From Winkia neuii (lineage in GTDB: Bacteria > Actinomycetota > Actinomycetes > Actinomycetales > Actinomycetaceae): a stretch of 64,000 nucleotides of DNA. This document shows, in pieces, positions 27,972 through 37,220 of the stretch. The position numbers were made by a program, and so were the translations under genes. The stretch is from NCBI RefSeq assembly GCF_029011175.1, contig NZ_CP118946.1, positions 806,001-870,000 of the forward strand, read 5' to 3'. Below the pieces are notes generated by a model. That model did not search any database. It had not been told where the DNA came from and saw only the letters and a program-made list of their open reading frames with translations. The stretch's first letter is position 1; each line of letters starts with the position of its first letter.

Positions 27972-29664
27972 CGCCCTTTTCAGGTTGTTTCATTCGGAGC
28001 CAGTAGAAGGTGTGTCGCCCCAAGGTCAGTGTCAGCTCATCGTTTGCGTCAACTGTGGGGAACGGGTTGCCCGCGTACATGTCAACCGTGCGCCACCCTG
28101 CCATGCCGGGAAGCCATAGGTTCACCGCATGAGGAGTCCCTGCCAAGTTGTAGACGCAAAGGACAGTGTCTGACTCGTCGCGGCGGGTGAAAGCCAATAT
28201 TGCATCATCGGAGGTATGTACCAAGGTCATCTGTCCCACCCCAAAGACGGGGTAGGACTTGCGGATTGCTAAGGTGCGGCGCAGCCAGTTCAACAGTGAG
28301 GTAGGCCGCCCCCACGCCTCTTCGACGTTCACCGCGCGATAGTCCCACGCCGGCGTATCGATCAGCGGTAGCCTAAACGTCTTTGGATCGGCTTCAGAAA
28401 AGCCTGCCCCTTCGGAAGCATCCCACTGCATCGGGGTGCGCACACCGTCACGGTCATGGAGCCAAATATTGTCGCCCATCGCAATTTCGTCGCCATAGTA
28501 CAGGAATGGCGAACCAGGCAAAGCAAGCAAGAGGGCGTGCGCCAGTTCGATGCGGCGGCGAGAGGAACCTAAAAGTGAAGCAAGTCGGCGGCGAATACCA
28601 ACGTTCGCGCGCATTCGATCCTGGGGAGCGTACCACCCGTACATGGCCCGCCGCTCCCGATCAGTAACCATCTCCAGGGTAAGTTCATCGTGGTTGCGTA
28701 GGAACGTGCCCCACTGGCCACCGCTTGGCAGGGGAGGCAGCTGTGCCAAGATCTGCTTTACCCCCTTGGATGTTTCTTCCTGCATCGCAGCGAAAAGACG
28801 AGGCATGATCGGGAAATGGAAACAGATGTGACATTCCGGATTCGCATCGGTACCGAAGTAATCTACGACCTCTTCGGGTGGTTGGTTGGCCTCGGCAATC
28901 ATGATAACGCCGGGAAATTCTTCGTCAATCATCTGCCGCAGATCGCAAATGAACTCGTGTGTCTCGGGTAAATTCTCGCAGTTAGTGCCGTCTTCCTCGA
29001 ATAGGTAGGGGATTGCATCTAGGCGGATCCCGTCGACTCCCAGCGAGCACCAATAGCGCACTACTTCGCGCATGGATTCACGCACGTGCGGATTTTCGAA
29101 ATTCAAATCTGGTTGATGCGAGAAGAACCGATGCCAGTAGTACTGGCCGCGCACCTCGTCATAGGTCCAGTTCGAATGTTCAGTGTCGACAAAGATGATG
29201 CGCGCGTCCTGGTAGGCGTCCGGCTCATCGCGCCAAACATAATAGTCCCCGTAGAAACCATCCGGCTCTTCCCGAGACGCCTGGAACCAGGGGTGCTCAG
29301 AAGAAGTATGGTTCATGACCATGTCGATGACAATGCGAATGCCGAGGGCATGTGCGTCCTCGATCAGCGCCTGAAAATCTTCGAGGGTGCCGTACTTGGG
29401 ATCGATCCCCGTGTAGTCCGAAATGTCATAGCCGCCATCTAGTTGTGGAGACGGGTAGAACGGGGGAATCCACAAACAGTCAATCCCAAGCCAAGCCAGA
29501 TAGCCGAGCCTAGAGCGCAGCCCTTGGAAATCGCCTATTCCGTCCGCATTCGAATCGGCATAGGAACCAAGAAGTACCTCATAAAAAACGGCATTGCGGT
29601 GCCAGTTCTGAGCCTCATGAAGAGGGCGGACCGGCTCCGGATCTAGCGGTTCGGGAAGATTCAC
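27961..29664 (-). CDS. treS: Trehalose synthase / maltose glucosylmutase
   Basis: Interconverts trehalose and maltose, here feeding maltose to the kinase downstream. The 567-residue GH13 enzyme begins with HRNAVFYEVLLGSYADSNAD, and has IDMVMNHTSSEHPWF, the nucleophile in GIRLDAIPYL, the acid in MIAEANQPPEEV and the third carboxylate in FLRNHDELTLEM. These long stretches are typical of TreS rather than other amylases. Its start overlaps the glgE stop by four bases. Confidence 0.95.
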   Translation of the reverse strand: MNLPEPLDPEPVRPLHEAQNWHRNAVFYEVLLGSYADSNADGIGDFQGLRSRLGYLAWLGIDCLWIPPFYPSPQLDGGYDISDYTGIDPKYGTLEDFQALIEDAHALGIRIVIDMVMNHTSSEHPWFQASREEPDGFYGDYYVWRDEPDAYQDARIIFVDTEHSNWTYDEVRGQYYWHRFFSHQPDLNFENPHVRESMREVVRYWCSLGVDGIRLDAIPYLFEEDGTNCENLPETHEFICDLRQMIDEEFPGVIMIAEANQPPEEVVDYFGTDANPECHICFHFPIMPRLFAAMQEETSKGVKQILAQLPPLPSGGQWGTFLRNHDELTLEMVTDRERRAMYGWYAPQDRMRANVGIRRRLASLLGSSRRRIELAHALLLALPGSPFLYYGDEIAMGDNIWLHDRDGVRTPMQWDASEGAGFSEADPKTFRLPLIDTPAWDYRAVNVEEAWGRPTSLLNWLRRTLAIRKSYPVFGVGQMTLVHTSDDAILAFTRRDESDTVLCVYNLAGTPHAVNLWLPGMAGWRTVDMYAGNPFPTVDANDELTLTLGRHTFYWLRMKQPEKGDDE

Positions 29665-31781
29665 AGTGCCTCCACACTAAAGACGTGCGCGACCTTTCCG
29701 TTCGGCCACAAATCCACATAGTTGGAAGATCCCCACTCGTAGGTGCGCCCGTCGAGTTCGTCGCGTACCCGCATAACTGGCCTTCCGCCCTCGGCAGGCG
29801 GGAGCGCAAGTCCCAGTGCCGGGATGTCAACGGACACCATGCCCCGGGTCGTATTATGCGGATCTAAATTAACTACCACCAGAACTGTATCAGCGCTGCC
29901 AGTAGGTGACTCCTCGGCACTAACGTGTTTCGAGAAAGCTAGTAGATTCGGGCTAGAGGTCTCGTGAATATGAATGTTACGCAGCCGCTGCAAAGCAGGG
30001 TGCGCTTTGCGGATTCGATTCAACGAGCGAATAAGCGGGGCAATGCCCAACTGTTCTGCAGCTTCGAAGTCGCGGTTCTTGTATTCGTACTTCTCGTTGT
30101 CATTGTTTTCTTCGTATCCCGGCCGCGGGACGTTTTCAATGCATTCATAGCCCGAATAGATGCCATAGGTGGGGGAGCCGGTAGCGGCAAGAACCGCACG
30201 GATCGCATAAATTGCTCTGCCCCCGGTCCACATTTGCGGCGTCAAAATATCGTGGGTAGTAGGCCAGAATGCTGGTCGCAGCAAGTGTGCGGTGTCGTTA
30301 GCCAGCTCCTTAAAGTAATCCTGCAGTTCCTCCTTAGTGGTGCGCCACGCGAAGTAGGTGTAGGACTGGTGGAAGCCAAGTCCTCCAAGAGTGCGCATCA
30401 TTGCTGGACGGGTGAAAGCCTCCGCCAAGAAGATAATGTTCGGATGCTCCTCGTGCATCTGCTTCAAGAAGCGCTGCCAGAATGCCAGCGGTTTAGTATG
30501 CGGGTTATCTACGCGGAAGATGGTCACCCCGTGGGCTATCCACTGTTCGGCTACCGCGTAGACCGCCTCATAGATGCCTTTGGGGTCGTTATCAAAGTTC
30601 AGCGGATAAATATCCTGATATTTCTTGGGTGGGTTCTCGGCATAAGCAATGGACCCGTCTGCCCGCTTCGAGAACCATTCAGGGTGCTCACTGACCCAAG
30701 GATGGTCCGGGCTACATTGGAGGGCGAAATCCAGCGCTACTTCAAGGCCAGCTTCCTTCGCCTTCGACACGAAGAAGTCAAAATCTTCCATGGTGCCTAG
30801 GTCTGGATGGATGGCGTCATGGCCGCCCTCTAAAGCGCCGATGGCGTAAGGGGAGCCGGGATCGCTCGGGGACGCCTCTAGTGTGTTGTTCTTGCCCTTC
30901 CGGAAGGTGGTCCCAATCGGGTGAACTGGGGTTAGATACACGACGTCGAACCCCATCTGTGCCACCCTTGGCACGATGTCGGCAGCAGTCCGCAAAGTGC
31001 CCGATACCCACTCGCCATCTTGCCAGTGTGCCCCAATAGAACGGGGAAAGATTTCGTACCAAGAGCCATACAGGGCGCGCTCGCGGTCTACCTGCACCGG
31101 GTAAGACCGGGATCTTCCGGCAAGGTCCCGCAGGGGATATTTGCGCATGATGTGGCGGATTCTAGAATGTAGGCCTGCAGAGAGGCGGGTCTGTGCCGAC
31201 TTGCTTTTGTCGCGTAGCATATCGATTGCTTCGCGAAGGGATTGGGCATTTTTGGGATCTAGCTTTGCCTGCGTCGGATTATGGGCTGCCTTGCCGACAA
31301 TTGCCCGCTCTAACAGCCTGGCGCCCTCTTCAAGCATTAATTCGGTATCCACCTCGGCGGCCACTTTGATTGACGCATCATGGCACCAGGTCTCGTAAGG
31401 ATCTGCCCACGTCTCTATGTGAAAGCTCCAGTCGCCGGGTTCACCCGGACGGAGCCAAGCTTCGTAACGATCTAGCCCGGGCGCGATGTCAACCATCCGG
31501 ACCCGCATATGTTCACTTCCATCGGGTCTGATAAGGACCGCTTCGGCGGCGTAGCGGTCGTGGCCCTCACGGAATACCGTGGCGCGCACGGGGAAAGATT
31601 CGCCCTCGACAGCTTTCGCTGCCCACAGCCCATCTTCTATGGACGGGAAAACTTCGGTAACCGGAATACGTGCAATCTGCCCTCCAGTAGGCCTTTTCAG
31701 ACTCTTTCTAGGCTTTCTGGCCCTACGTGGGCTAGTGGAGGTCACGGGCGAAGATGCCTTGGAAATCTTCCGGTCAGTCAT
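29661..31781 (-). CDS. glgE: Alpha-1,4-glucan:maltose-1-phosphate maltosyltransferase
   Basis: Adds maltose units from maltose-1-phosphate to alpha-glucan chains. The start is the ATG at 31781 (MTDRKISK...), preceded by AAAGG; the frame extends to 31901 but that would cross the trpS terminator. The 706-residue protein has a basic N-terminal stretch, a beta domain, the GH13 barrel with YGSWYEIFPRS, the nucleophile region FRVDNPHTKPLAFW and acid region FLAEAFTRP, both GlgE signatures. It leads the glgE-treS-mak-glgB unit. Confidence 0.95.
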   Translation of the reverse strand: MTDRKISKASSPVTSTSPRRARKPRKSLKRPTGGQIARIPVTEVFPSIEDGLWAAKAVEGESFPVRATVFREGHDRYAAEAVLIRPDGSEHMRVRMVDIAPGLDRYEAWLRPGEPGDWSFHIETWADPYETWCHDASIKVAAEVDTELMLEEGARLLERAIVGKAAHNPTQAKLDPKNAQSLREAIDMLRDKSKSAQTRLSAGLHSRIRHIMRKYPLRDLAGRSRSYPVQVDRERALYGSWYEIFPRSIGAHWQDGEWVSGTLRTAADIVPRVAQMGFDVVYLTPVHPIGTTFRKGKNNTLEASPSDPGSPYAIGALEGGHDAIHPDLGTMEDFDFFVSKAKEAGLEVALDFALQCSPDHPWVSEHPEWFSKRADGSIAYAENPPKKYQDIYPLNFDNDPKGIYEAVYAVAEQWIAHGVTIFRVDNPHTKPLAFWQRFLKQMHEEHPNIIFLAEAFTRPAMMRTLGGLGFHQSYTYFAWRTTKEELQDYFKELANDTAHLLRPAFWPTTHDILTPQMWTGGRAIYAIRAVLAATGSPTYGIYSGYECIENVPRPGYEENNDNEKYEYKNRDFEAAEQLGIAPLIRSLNRIRKAHPALQRLRNIHIHETSSPNLLAFSKHVSAEESPTGSADTVLVVVNLDPHNTTRGMVSVDIPALGLALPPAEGGRPVMRVRDELDGRTYEWGSSNYVDLWPNGKVAHVFSVEAL

Positions 31782-31872
31782 GAGGCCGCCTTTCAACGTA
31801 GCTCGTGTGTACCAGTCTATTGAAAAGCGTCCCCCTTCGTGGTTTTTAGCGCCTTCAAGGGGAGACAAAAAA

Positions 31873-31903
31873 TTTTGGGGGCCGAGTTTATCGACCCCCA
31901 AAA
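31873..31903 (-). terminator. Intrinsic terminator of trpS
   Basis: On the minus strand TTTTGGGGG pairs with CCCCCAAAA around a 13-base loop and is followed at once by six T residues. It lies nine bases beyond the trpS stop codon, so it ends glgX-trpS before glgE starts. Confidence 0.88.
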
Positions 31904-31912
31904 AAATTGTCT

Positions 31913-33013
31913 TTAGTAATCCATCTGCATTGCAGCCTTGACTTCAGCCAGCGTAGCGTTTGCTACTTCATTGGCGCGTTCGTTGCCCTTGTGTAGTACG
32001 GAAAGCAGATAGTCAGGATCCTGTTCCAACTCCGCGCGACGGGCACGCATCGGAGCCAAGAATTCATTCAGCGATTCCGTGACGACCTTCTTTAGAGTGC
32101 CGCCACCGCCGTCACCAATCTGGTCGGCCAGCTCTTCGGGGCTCTGGTCGCTTGCGAGTGAGGCTAGCGTCAGCAGGTTTGCGACCTCGGGACGGTTCTG
32201 CGGATCGTACGTAATGTGGCGATCGGCGTCGGTCTTAGCCTTCTTAATGCGCTTGGCAGTCTCGTCGGCGCTCATGCGCAGTTCGATGGTGTTGCCGCGG
32301 GACTTAGACATCTTGGTTCCATCAAGGCCAAGCAGGAGCGGAACGTTCGATAGCAGTGCATCGGGGCGCGGGAAAACAGCATGTTCCTTATCTGCCCGCC
32401 CGTAGCGCTTATCGAAGCGGTTAGCGATCTGGCGGGTCTGTTCTAAGTGGGGGAGCTGGTCCTTGCCTACGGGAACCACGTTCGCCTTACAGAACAGGAT
32501 GTCTGCCGCCTGGTGAACCGGGTAGGTAAGCATGAGTCCGGACATTGCTCGCCCCTCAGTGGCCTCCAATTCGGCCTTCACTGTCGGGTTGCGGTGCAAC
32601 TCCGATTCGGTGACCAGCGAGAGGAAAGGTAGCAGTAGCTGATTTAGTGCCGGTACCTGGGAGTGAGTAAAAATAACAGACTTAGCAGGGTCTATGCCTG
32701 CTGCTAGATAGTCAGTCAGAAGACTTAGTACTCGCTCTTTGAGTGGTCCCACACCGTCTCGGTCGGTTATGACTTGGTAGTCAGCGATGAGTACCCAAGT
32801 TTCGACGCCGCGATTTTGCAACTTCACGCGGTTCTGCAAGGTACCAAAGTAATGGCCTAGGTGAAGGTGGCCGGTGGGTCGGTCGCCCGTCAGTACGCGG
32901 AAACGAGAAGGGTCTTCATCAATTGCTTTGTCAATTTGCGCCGATCGCTCAATAGAGCGGGCAAGTGAAGCCTCATTGGTAGAGGTTTCCAGTAGGTCTT
33001 CTGCGTTTGTCAT
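31913..33013 (-). CDS. trpS: Tryptophanyl-tRNA synthetase
   Basis: Charges tRNA-Trp. The 366-residue class I synthetase has the HIGH-type motif TGHLHLGHYFG near 46-56 and KMSKSRGNTIEL near 235. An N-terminal extension of about 35 residues precedes the fold. It starts nine bases after the glgX stop codon and is closed by a strong terminator, so glgX-trpS look like one transcript, an odd pairing inside a glucan gene block. Confidence 0.96.
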   Translation of the reverse strand: MTNAEDLLETSTNEASLARSIERSAQIDKAIDEDPSRFRVLTGDRPTGHLHLGHYFGTLQNRVKLQNRGVETWVLIADYQVITDRDGVGPLKERVLSLLTDYLAAGIDPAKSVIFTHSQVPALNQLLLPFLSLVTESELHRNPTVKAELEATEGRAMSGLMLTYPVHQAADILFCKANVVPVGKDQLPHLEQTRQIANRFDKRYGRADKEHAVFPRPDALLSNVPLLLGLDGTKMSKSRGNTIELRMSADETAKRIKKAKTDADRHITYDPQNRPEVANLLTLASLASDQSPEELADQIGDGGGGTLKKVVTESLNEFLAPMRARRAELEQDPDYLLSVLHKGNERANEVANATLAEVKAAMQMDY

Positions 33014-33022
33014 GGCTCCACT

Positions 33023-35269
33023 TTAGCGCGAAATGTAAATCTGCATCGAAAGGGCCGGGAGGTCGACTTTTGTACCCGGTTCTTCGACCTCTGGAACTTC
33101 GTTATCGAGGGCGACTAACGGGTGGGGCTTCGATAGGGCAGAGTCCCACACCTTCCTCCAGAATGTGCCTCGTCCATCCGCCAGAGAAAACGGGATGGCC
33201 TCGTCTAGGCCATTGAAACAAACAAGAACGTCGTTGGACGTGGACGGTAGGCCAGATCGGAGCATCTGGAAGGCCCGTCCGGCCGGATCGTGCCAGGCGC
33301 GTTCGCTCATAGGCTTTCCGCTTCGGTCAAACCAGCTTTGGTCCGGGATGGAATCGTCGCCGTACTGGGTGCCTGTCAAGAAATAGTCCGGGCGCATTGC
33401 CGGATACCTTTTTCTTAAGGAAATAAGGTGGGTTACGGTTTCTTGCAATTCCCGCTGCCAGGGTGCAAGATTCCAGTTCAGCCACGATATTTCGTTGTCT
33501 TGGCAGTAGGCGTTGTTATTGCCCTGTTGAGTGCGCCCAAATTCGTCTCCGGCAACCAGCATGGGGGTACCCGCAGAGACGAACAGCGTGCCGAGCAAAT
33601 TTCGAATCGTTTTCAGGCGATCCTCCATCAAAGAGATGACCTGAGAACCGCCATTCGAACTTTCGCGGATGTCTCCCCAAGGGAGCGAAATGGGCGCCTC
33701 GAGCCCGTGGTTCCAAGAGAGATTGTGGTCAGAGCCGTCCCGATTATTTTCTAGGTTCGCCTCGTTGTGCTTGTCGTTGAACGAAACAAGATCGGCCAGG
33801 GTGAAACCGTCGTGAGCGCAGATAAAATTCACCGAGGCTCTGGTGCCTACATTCTGCGCAGGGTCGGCACGGTAGTAAAGGTCGGGGGAACCTGAAAGGC
33901 GGGTGGCTAGATCCCGGGGAGAACTGCCTCGGGAGGAGCGTTCAGCCTGCGCCTTGGCGTCGCTAATCCAGAAAGTGCGCAAACTGTCGCGGAAACTGTC
34001 GTTCCAGGTAGAGAACGGCCTCTTGAAATTGCCAGTCTGCCAGCCATTTTCGCCTACGTCCCACGGCTCGGCGATCATCTTCACCTGGCAAAGAATCGGG
34101 TCAGTAGCGATTGCAGAGAGGATCGGATGGTCGGGCGTGAACTGCGTGCCAAAGCGGCCGATAGTAGTAGCTAGATCGAAGCGGAATCCGTCCACTCCCA
34201 TGTCACTCACCCAGTACCGCAATGAATCCAGGATCATCTGCTGAACGCGGGTGGAGCCGGCATCGAGCGAATTGCCGCAGCCGGTAACGTCAGCAAATTT
34301 GCCCTCCGGGTCATATAGGTAATATTCAGCTTCATCTAGGCCGCGCCACGACAGGGACTGCCCGCCCGGTCCGCCCTCGCCGGTGTGGTTGTATACGACG
34401 TCCAAGATTACTTCGATGCCGGCCTCGTGAAGGATCGACACCATGCCACGTACCTCGTCAACTACGGCGCCTGGACCGGAGTGCTGCGACTGCTTCGTTG
34501 CCAGTGAGGGTTCGGGGGCGAAGTAGGACAGCGGCGAATAGCCCCAGTAGTTGGTCAGGCCGCGCTCGGCTAGGAAGGGCTCGTCAAACTTCGCATTAAT
34601 TGGCAAGAGTTCCAGGGCAGTAATGCCCAGTTTTTTCAGGTAGCTGATGGTGGCCGGATGCGCCACCCCAGCGTAGGTGCCACGTAGGTGCGCGGGCACG
34701 CCCTCGAGATTCTCGGTGAGGCCCCGCACATGGGATTCGTAGATGACCGTGTCTCGCCAGCTGGTATGTGGACGTCGAGCGACCTCGAATGATGGTCCGG
34801 TAATGACCCCGCGCACCGTGTAAGGAGCCGAATCTGTTGGGTTTGGCCGCATCGGCTGGAGCGGGTAAAGCTCATCATCGGTCTGGTGGGCGTGAATTGC
34901 CGGGCAAAGTTCTACTTTGCCGGTGATAGCGCGAGCGTACGGGTCGAGCAGCAGTTTGTTGGGGTTGTAGACCATTGCGTTTTCGGGTTCCCACGGGCCC
35001 CAAGCCCTGAAACCGTAGGCTGTGCCCGGGCCGATGTCGGAAACATGCCCGCTAAAGATGCCTTCTACGGGGCCGCGAAGGCGAATTCGCCGTTCTGCTG
35101 CGTCGGGTTCGTAGGAAGAGAAGATGCAAAATTCGATGTCAGTCGCGCGGGGAGCAACGACAGCTATGTCGACCCCACCGCCAACCAGGGTTACGCCGAG
35201 GGCGGGCATGGCCCCCATGATGGGAAGGGCCAGTTCTGAAGTGGGGGCAAAAGTCCGATCGTTACTCAC
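33023..35269 (-). CDS. glgX: Glycogen debranching enzyme GlgX
   Basis: Isoamylase-type enzyme that hydrolyses alpha-1,6 branches of glycogen limit dextrins. The 748-residue protein has an N-terminal CBM48-type domain, then the GH13 barrel with LDVVYNHTGEGG, nucleophile region GFRFDLATTIGRF, acid region MIAEPWDVG and FICAHDGFTLADLVSFN; DEFGRTQQGNNNAYCQDN is a strong GlgX signature. The start is a GTG without a clear ribosome site. It lies upstream of trpS and supplies the degradative side to the GlgE genes. Confidence 0.95.
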   Translation of the reverse strand: MSNDRTFAPTSELALPIMGAMPALGVTLVGGGVDIAVVAPRATDIEFCIFSSYEPDAAERRIRLRGPVEGIFSGHVSDIGPGTAYGFRAWGPWEPENAMVYNPNKLLLDPYARAITGKVELCPAIHAHQTDDELYPLQPMRPNPTDSAPYTVRGVITGPSFEVARRPHTSWRDTVIYESHVRGLTENLEGVPAHLRGTYAGVAHPATISYLKKLGITALELLPINAKFDEPFLAERGLTNYWGYSPLSYFAPEPSLATKQSQHSGPGAVVDEVRGMVSILHEAGIEVILDVVYNHTGEGGPGGQSLSWRGLDEAEYYLYDPEGKFADVTGCGNSLDAGSTRVQQMILDSLRYWVSDMGVDGFRFDLATTIGRFGTQFTPDHPILSAIATDPILCQVKMIAEPWDVGENGWQTGNFKRPFSTWNDSFRDSLRTFWISDAKAQAERSSRGSSPRDLATRLSGSPDLYYRADPAQNVGTRASVNFICAHDGFTLADLVSFNDKHNEANLENNRDGSDHNLSWNHGLEAPISLPWGDIRESSNGGSQVISLMEDRLKTIRNLLGTLFVSAGTPMLVAGDEFGRTQQGNNNAYCQDNEISWLNWNLAPWQRELQETVTHLISLRKRYPAMRPDYFLTGTQYGDDSIPDQSWFDRSGKPMSERAWHDPAGRAFQMLRSGLPSTSNDVLVCFNGLDEAIPFSLADGRGTFWRKVWDSALSKPHPLVALDNEVPEVEEPGTKVDLPALSMQIYISR

Positions 35270-35369
35270 TACTGCATATTCTCATAGATGGTCTGGAACA
35301 ACTCTGGAAGCGTTTCGCCTTTTCGCCGCTTCGCGTAGAAAGGCACGAAATTGCGCGGATTGGCACTTA

Positions 35370-35398
35370 TTTACATTTTCGTTATTGGCGGATAACTT
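35370..35398 (+). promoter_or_regulatory. Candidate promoter of etfB-etfA-csd-mnmA
   Basis: TTTACA (35370-35375) and TAACTT (35393-35398) are 17 bases apart and lie 44 bases upstream of the etfB start, in the gap after divergent glgX. Recognised by consensus similarity only. Confidence 0.5.
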
Positions 35399-35442
35399 AA
35401 GTCATATCGTCATTGCAGGCATGTTTGTGGCACGCTGGAGTC

Positions 35443-36240
35443 ATGAAGATTGTCGTATGCGTAAAACACGTGCCTGATGTGGAATCAGATCGCAGGTTGG
35501 AAGATGGCGTCCTCGTCCGTGGCGAAGACGACGTGCTGAACGAATTAGACGAAAATGCTGTCGAAGCAGCAGTGTCTACTGTTGAAGAATTTGGTGGGGA
35601 AGTCGTAGCTCTCACCATGGGCCCCGAAGACGCTGAGGATGCAATTAGCCGGGCCTTGCAGCTGGGGGCTGATTCGGGTGTTCGAATTACGGATGATGAA
35701 TTGGCGGGTTCGGATGCGCTGGCAACTGCTGAGGTGCTAGCTAAGGCAATTCAGAAGATAGGTCAAGACGGCAAGGTCGACCTGATCATTACGGGTATGG
35801 CATCTTTGGACGGTATGACTTCGATGCTGCCGGGATCGCTGGCAACTCAGTTGGGGCTGCCATCTTTGACGCTTGCCCAGGAACTGCAAGTAACAGAGAA
35901 GACCGTGCGAATTCGCAAGGTGGCAGACGGCTTTGTCGACGAACTCGAAGCTGATCTTCCGGCAGTCGTTTCTGTGACTGACCAGGTAAATGAGCCGCGA
36001 TTCCCGAATTTTGCGGATATGGCTGCGGCGCGAAAGAAGCCGGTAACGGTGTGGCAGGTTTCCGACCTGGGCTTGCAAGGCGATGACCGTACCGGTATTG
36101 AGGGCGCCGGTACCAATGTGCTACGCGCCCGCCAGGCTCCCGCCAAGACTGCCGGGAAGGTAGTTGCCGACGCCGGTGAGGGCGGCCACCAGCTCGCGCA
36201 GTTTTTGATTAACGCCGGCTTTTCTGGGGAGGAAAAATAA
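35443..36240 (+). CDS. etfB: Electron transfer flavoprotein subunit beta
   Basis: With EtfA carries electrons from flavin dehydrogenases to the quinone pool or other acceptors. The ATG at 35443 (MKIVVCVKHVPDVE) with a GGAG four bases upstream is preferred over the longer frame from 35413; this gives 265 residues. The EtfB pattern is clear: DENAVEAAV near 35, the GMASLDG nucleotide loop near 116 and a C-terminal region with recognisable partner-binding residues. etfA overlaps by one base. Confidence 0.95.
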   Translation: MKIVVCVKHVPDVESDRRLEDGVLVRGEDDVLNELDENAVEAAVSTVEEFGGEVVALTMGPEDAEDAISRALQLGADSGVRITDDELAGSDALATAEVLAKAIQKIGQDGKVDLIITGMASLDGMTSMLPGSLATQLGLPSLTLAQELQVTEKTVRIRKVADGFVDELEADLPAVVSVTDQVNEPRFPNFADMAAARKKPVTVWQVSDLGLQGDDRTGIEGAGTNVLRARQAPAKTAGKVVADAGEGGHQLAQFLINAGFSGEEK

Positions 36241-37220
36241 TGAAGCAGTTTACTGACCCTGTAATCGTCGTGGTCGACCACGTCGGGGATGCCACTCATG
36301 GCTACACCTTGACCCCTCCTTCTGAACAGCTGCTCAGCGCAGCCCGGAAGCTGACTTCTGGCAAGGTGTATGCGGTAGCGCTAAATCCCACCCCGCAAAT
36401 GGACCGTCTTGCCGCATTCGGCGCGGATAGTGTATTTGTTCCTGACCTGCAGGGGCGCAGCCCGCGCGTAGCTGGAGTGGTAGCTGACGCCGCTGCAGCA
36501 TGCATCAAGCATCTTCCGGAGGCCGCAGCTTTGTTTACGGTGTCGAACTACCGAGGTCGTGAAGTTGCTTCTCACATGGCCACTTTGATGGATGCGGGAG
36601 CATCTGTAGACGTCACCCGACTCAGTGTGCGCGACGGTAAGTTAGTTGCGGGCAAATCGGTGCTGGCGGGTTCCTGGGAAACCATTTTCGCGGTGCGCCG
36701 TGGTACTCCCGTGATCGCGGTTCGCCCTTCCGCTTTCGAGGCGGTACAGGTGGATTCTCCTGCAGACGTTGAACGAATCGACCTGACAGTAGAATTTCGA
36801 GATTCTTCCTCGGCAGTTCGCGTGGTCAGCTCCGAAGCTCGCGAGGGCGACGGGCCGTCTTTGACAGAAGCAGCAGTAGTCGTATGTGGCGGTCGCGGCA
36901 CAAATGGGGATTTCTCGCTCGTCAACCAGATGGCAAGTACCCTTGGCGGCGCAGTTGGAGCAACCCGCGTGGCAGCCGACGAAGGATGGGTAGATCGTGC
37001 TATCCAGATCGGACAGACAGGCGAGACCGTGGCACCATCCCTATACATAGGCCTAGGCGTCTCCGGCGCTGTCCATCACACCTGCGGCATTCAAGGAGCC
37101 GGCATGGTTGTCGCCGTTTGTGACGACCCTGACGCCCCCATCTTTGAACTGTGCGATTTTGGCGTCGTAGGGGACATCAACCAGGTGATCCCTCAGGCAT
37201 TGGAGGACCTTCGCAAATGA
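36240..37220 (+). CDS. etfA: Electron transfer flavoprotein subunit alpha
   Basis: FAD-binding partner of EtfB. The 326-residue protein has an N-terminal EtfB-like domain and the C-terminal FAD domain with VVCGGRGTNGDFSLV near 213-227, QIGQTGETVAPSLYIGLG and GVSGAVHHTCGIQGAG near 277-292. The cysteine desulfurase start codon overlaps its stop (ATGA). No ETF-dependent dehydrogenase or ETF:quinone oxidoreductase lies nearby, so the electron source is unknown. Confidence 0.95.
   Translation: MKQFTDPVIVVVDHVGDATHGYTLTPPSEQLLSAARKLTSGKVYAVALNPTPQMDRLAAFGADSVFVPDLQGRSPRVAGVVADAAAACIKHLPEAAALFTVSNYRGREVASHMATLMDAGASVDVTRLSVRDGKLVAGKSVLAGSWETIFAVRRGTPVIAVRPSAFEAVQVDSPADVERIDLTVEFRDSSSAVRVVSSEAREGDGPSLTEAAVVVCGGRGTNGDFSLVNQMASTLGGAVGATRVAADEGWVDRAIQIGQTGETVAPSLYIGLGVSGAVHHTCGIQGAGMVVAVCDDPDAPIFELCDFGVVGDINQVIPQALEDLRK

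Noticed and set aside
31782-31901. Longer glgE start
   Set aside because: Would lie over the trpS terminator; the residues added are unlike GlgE.
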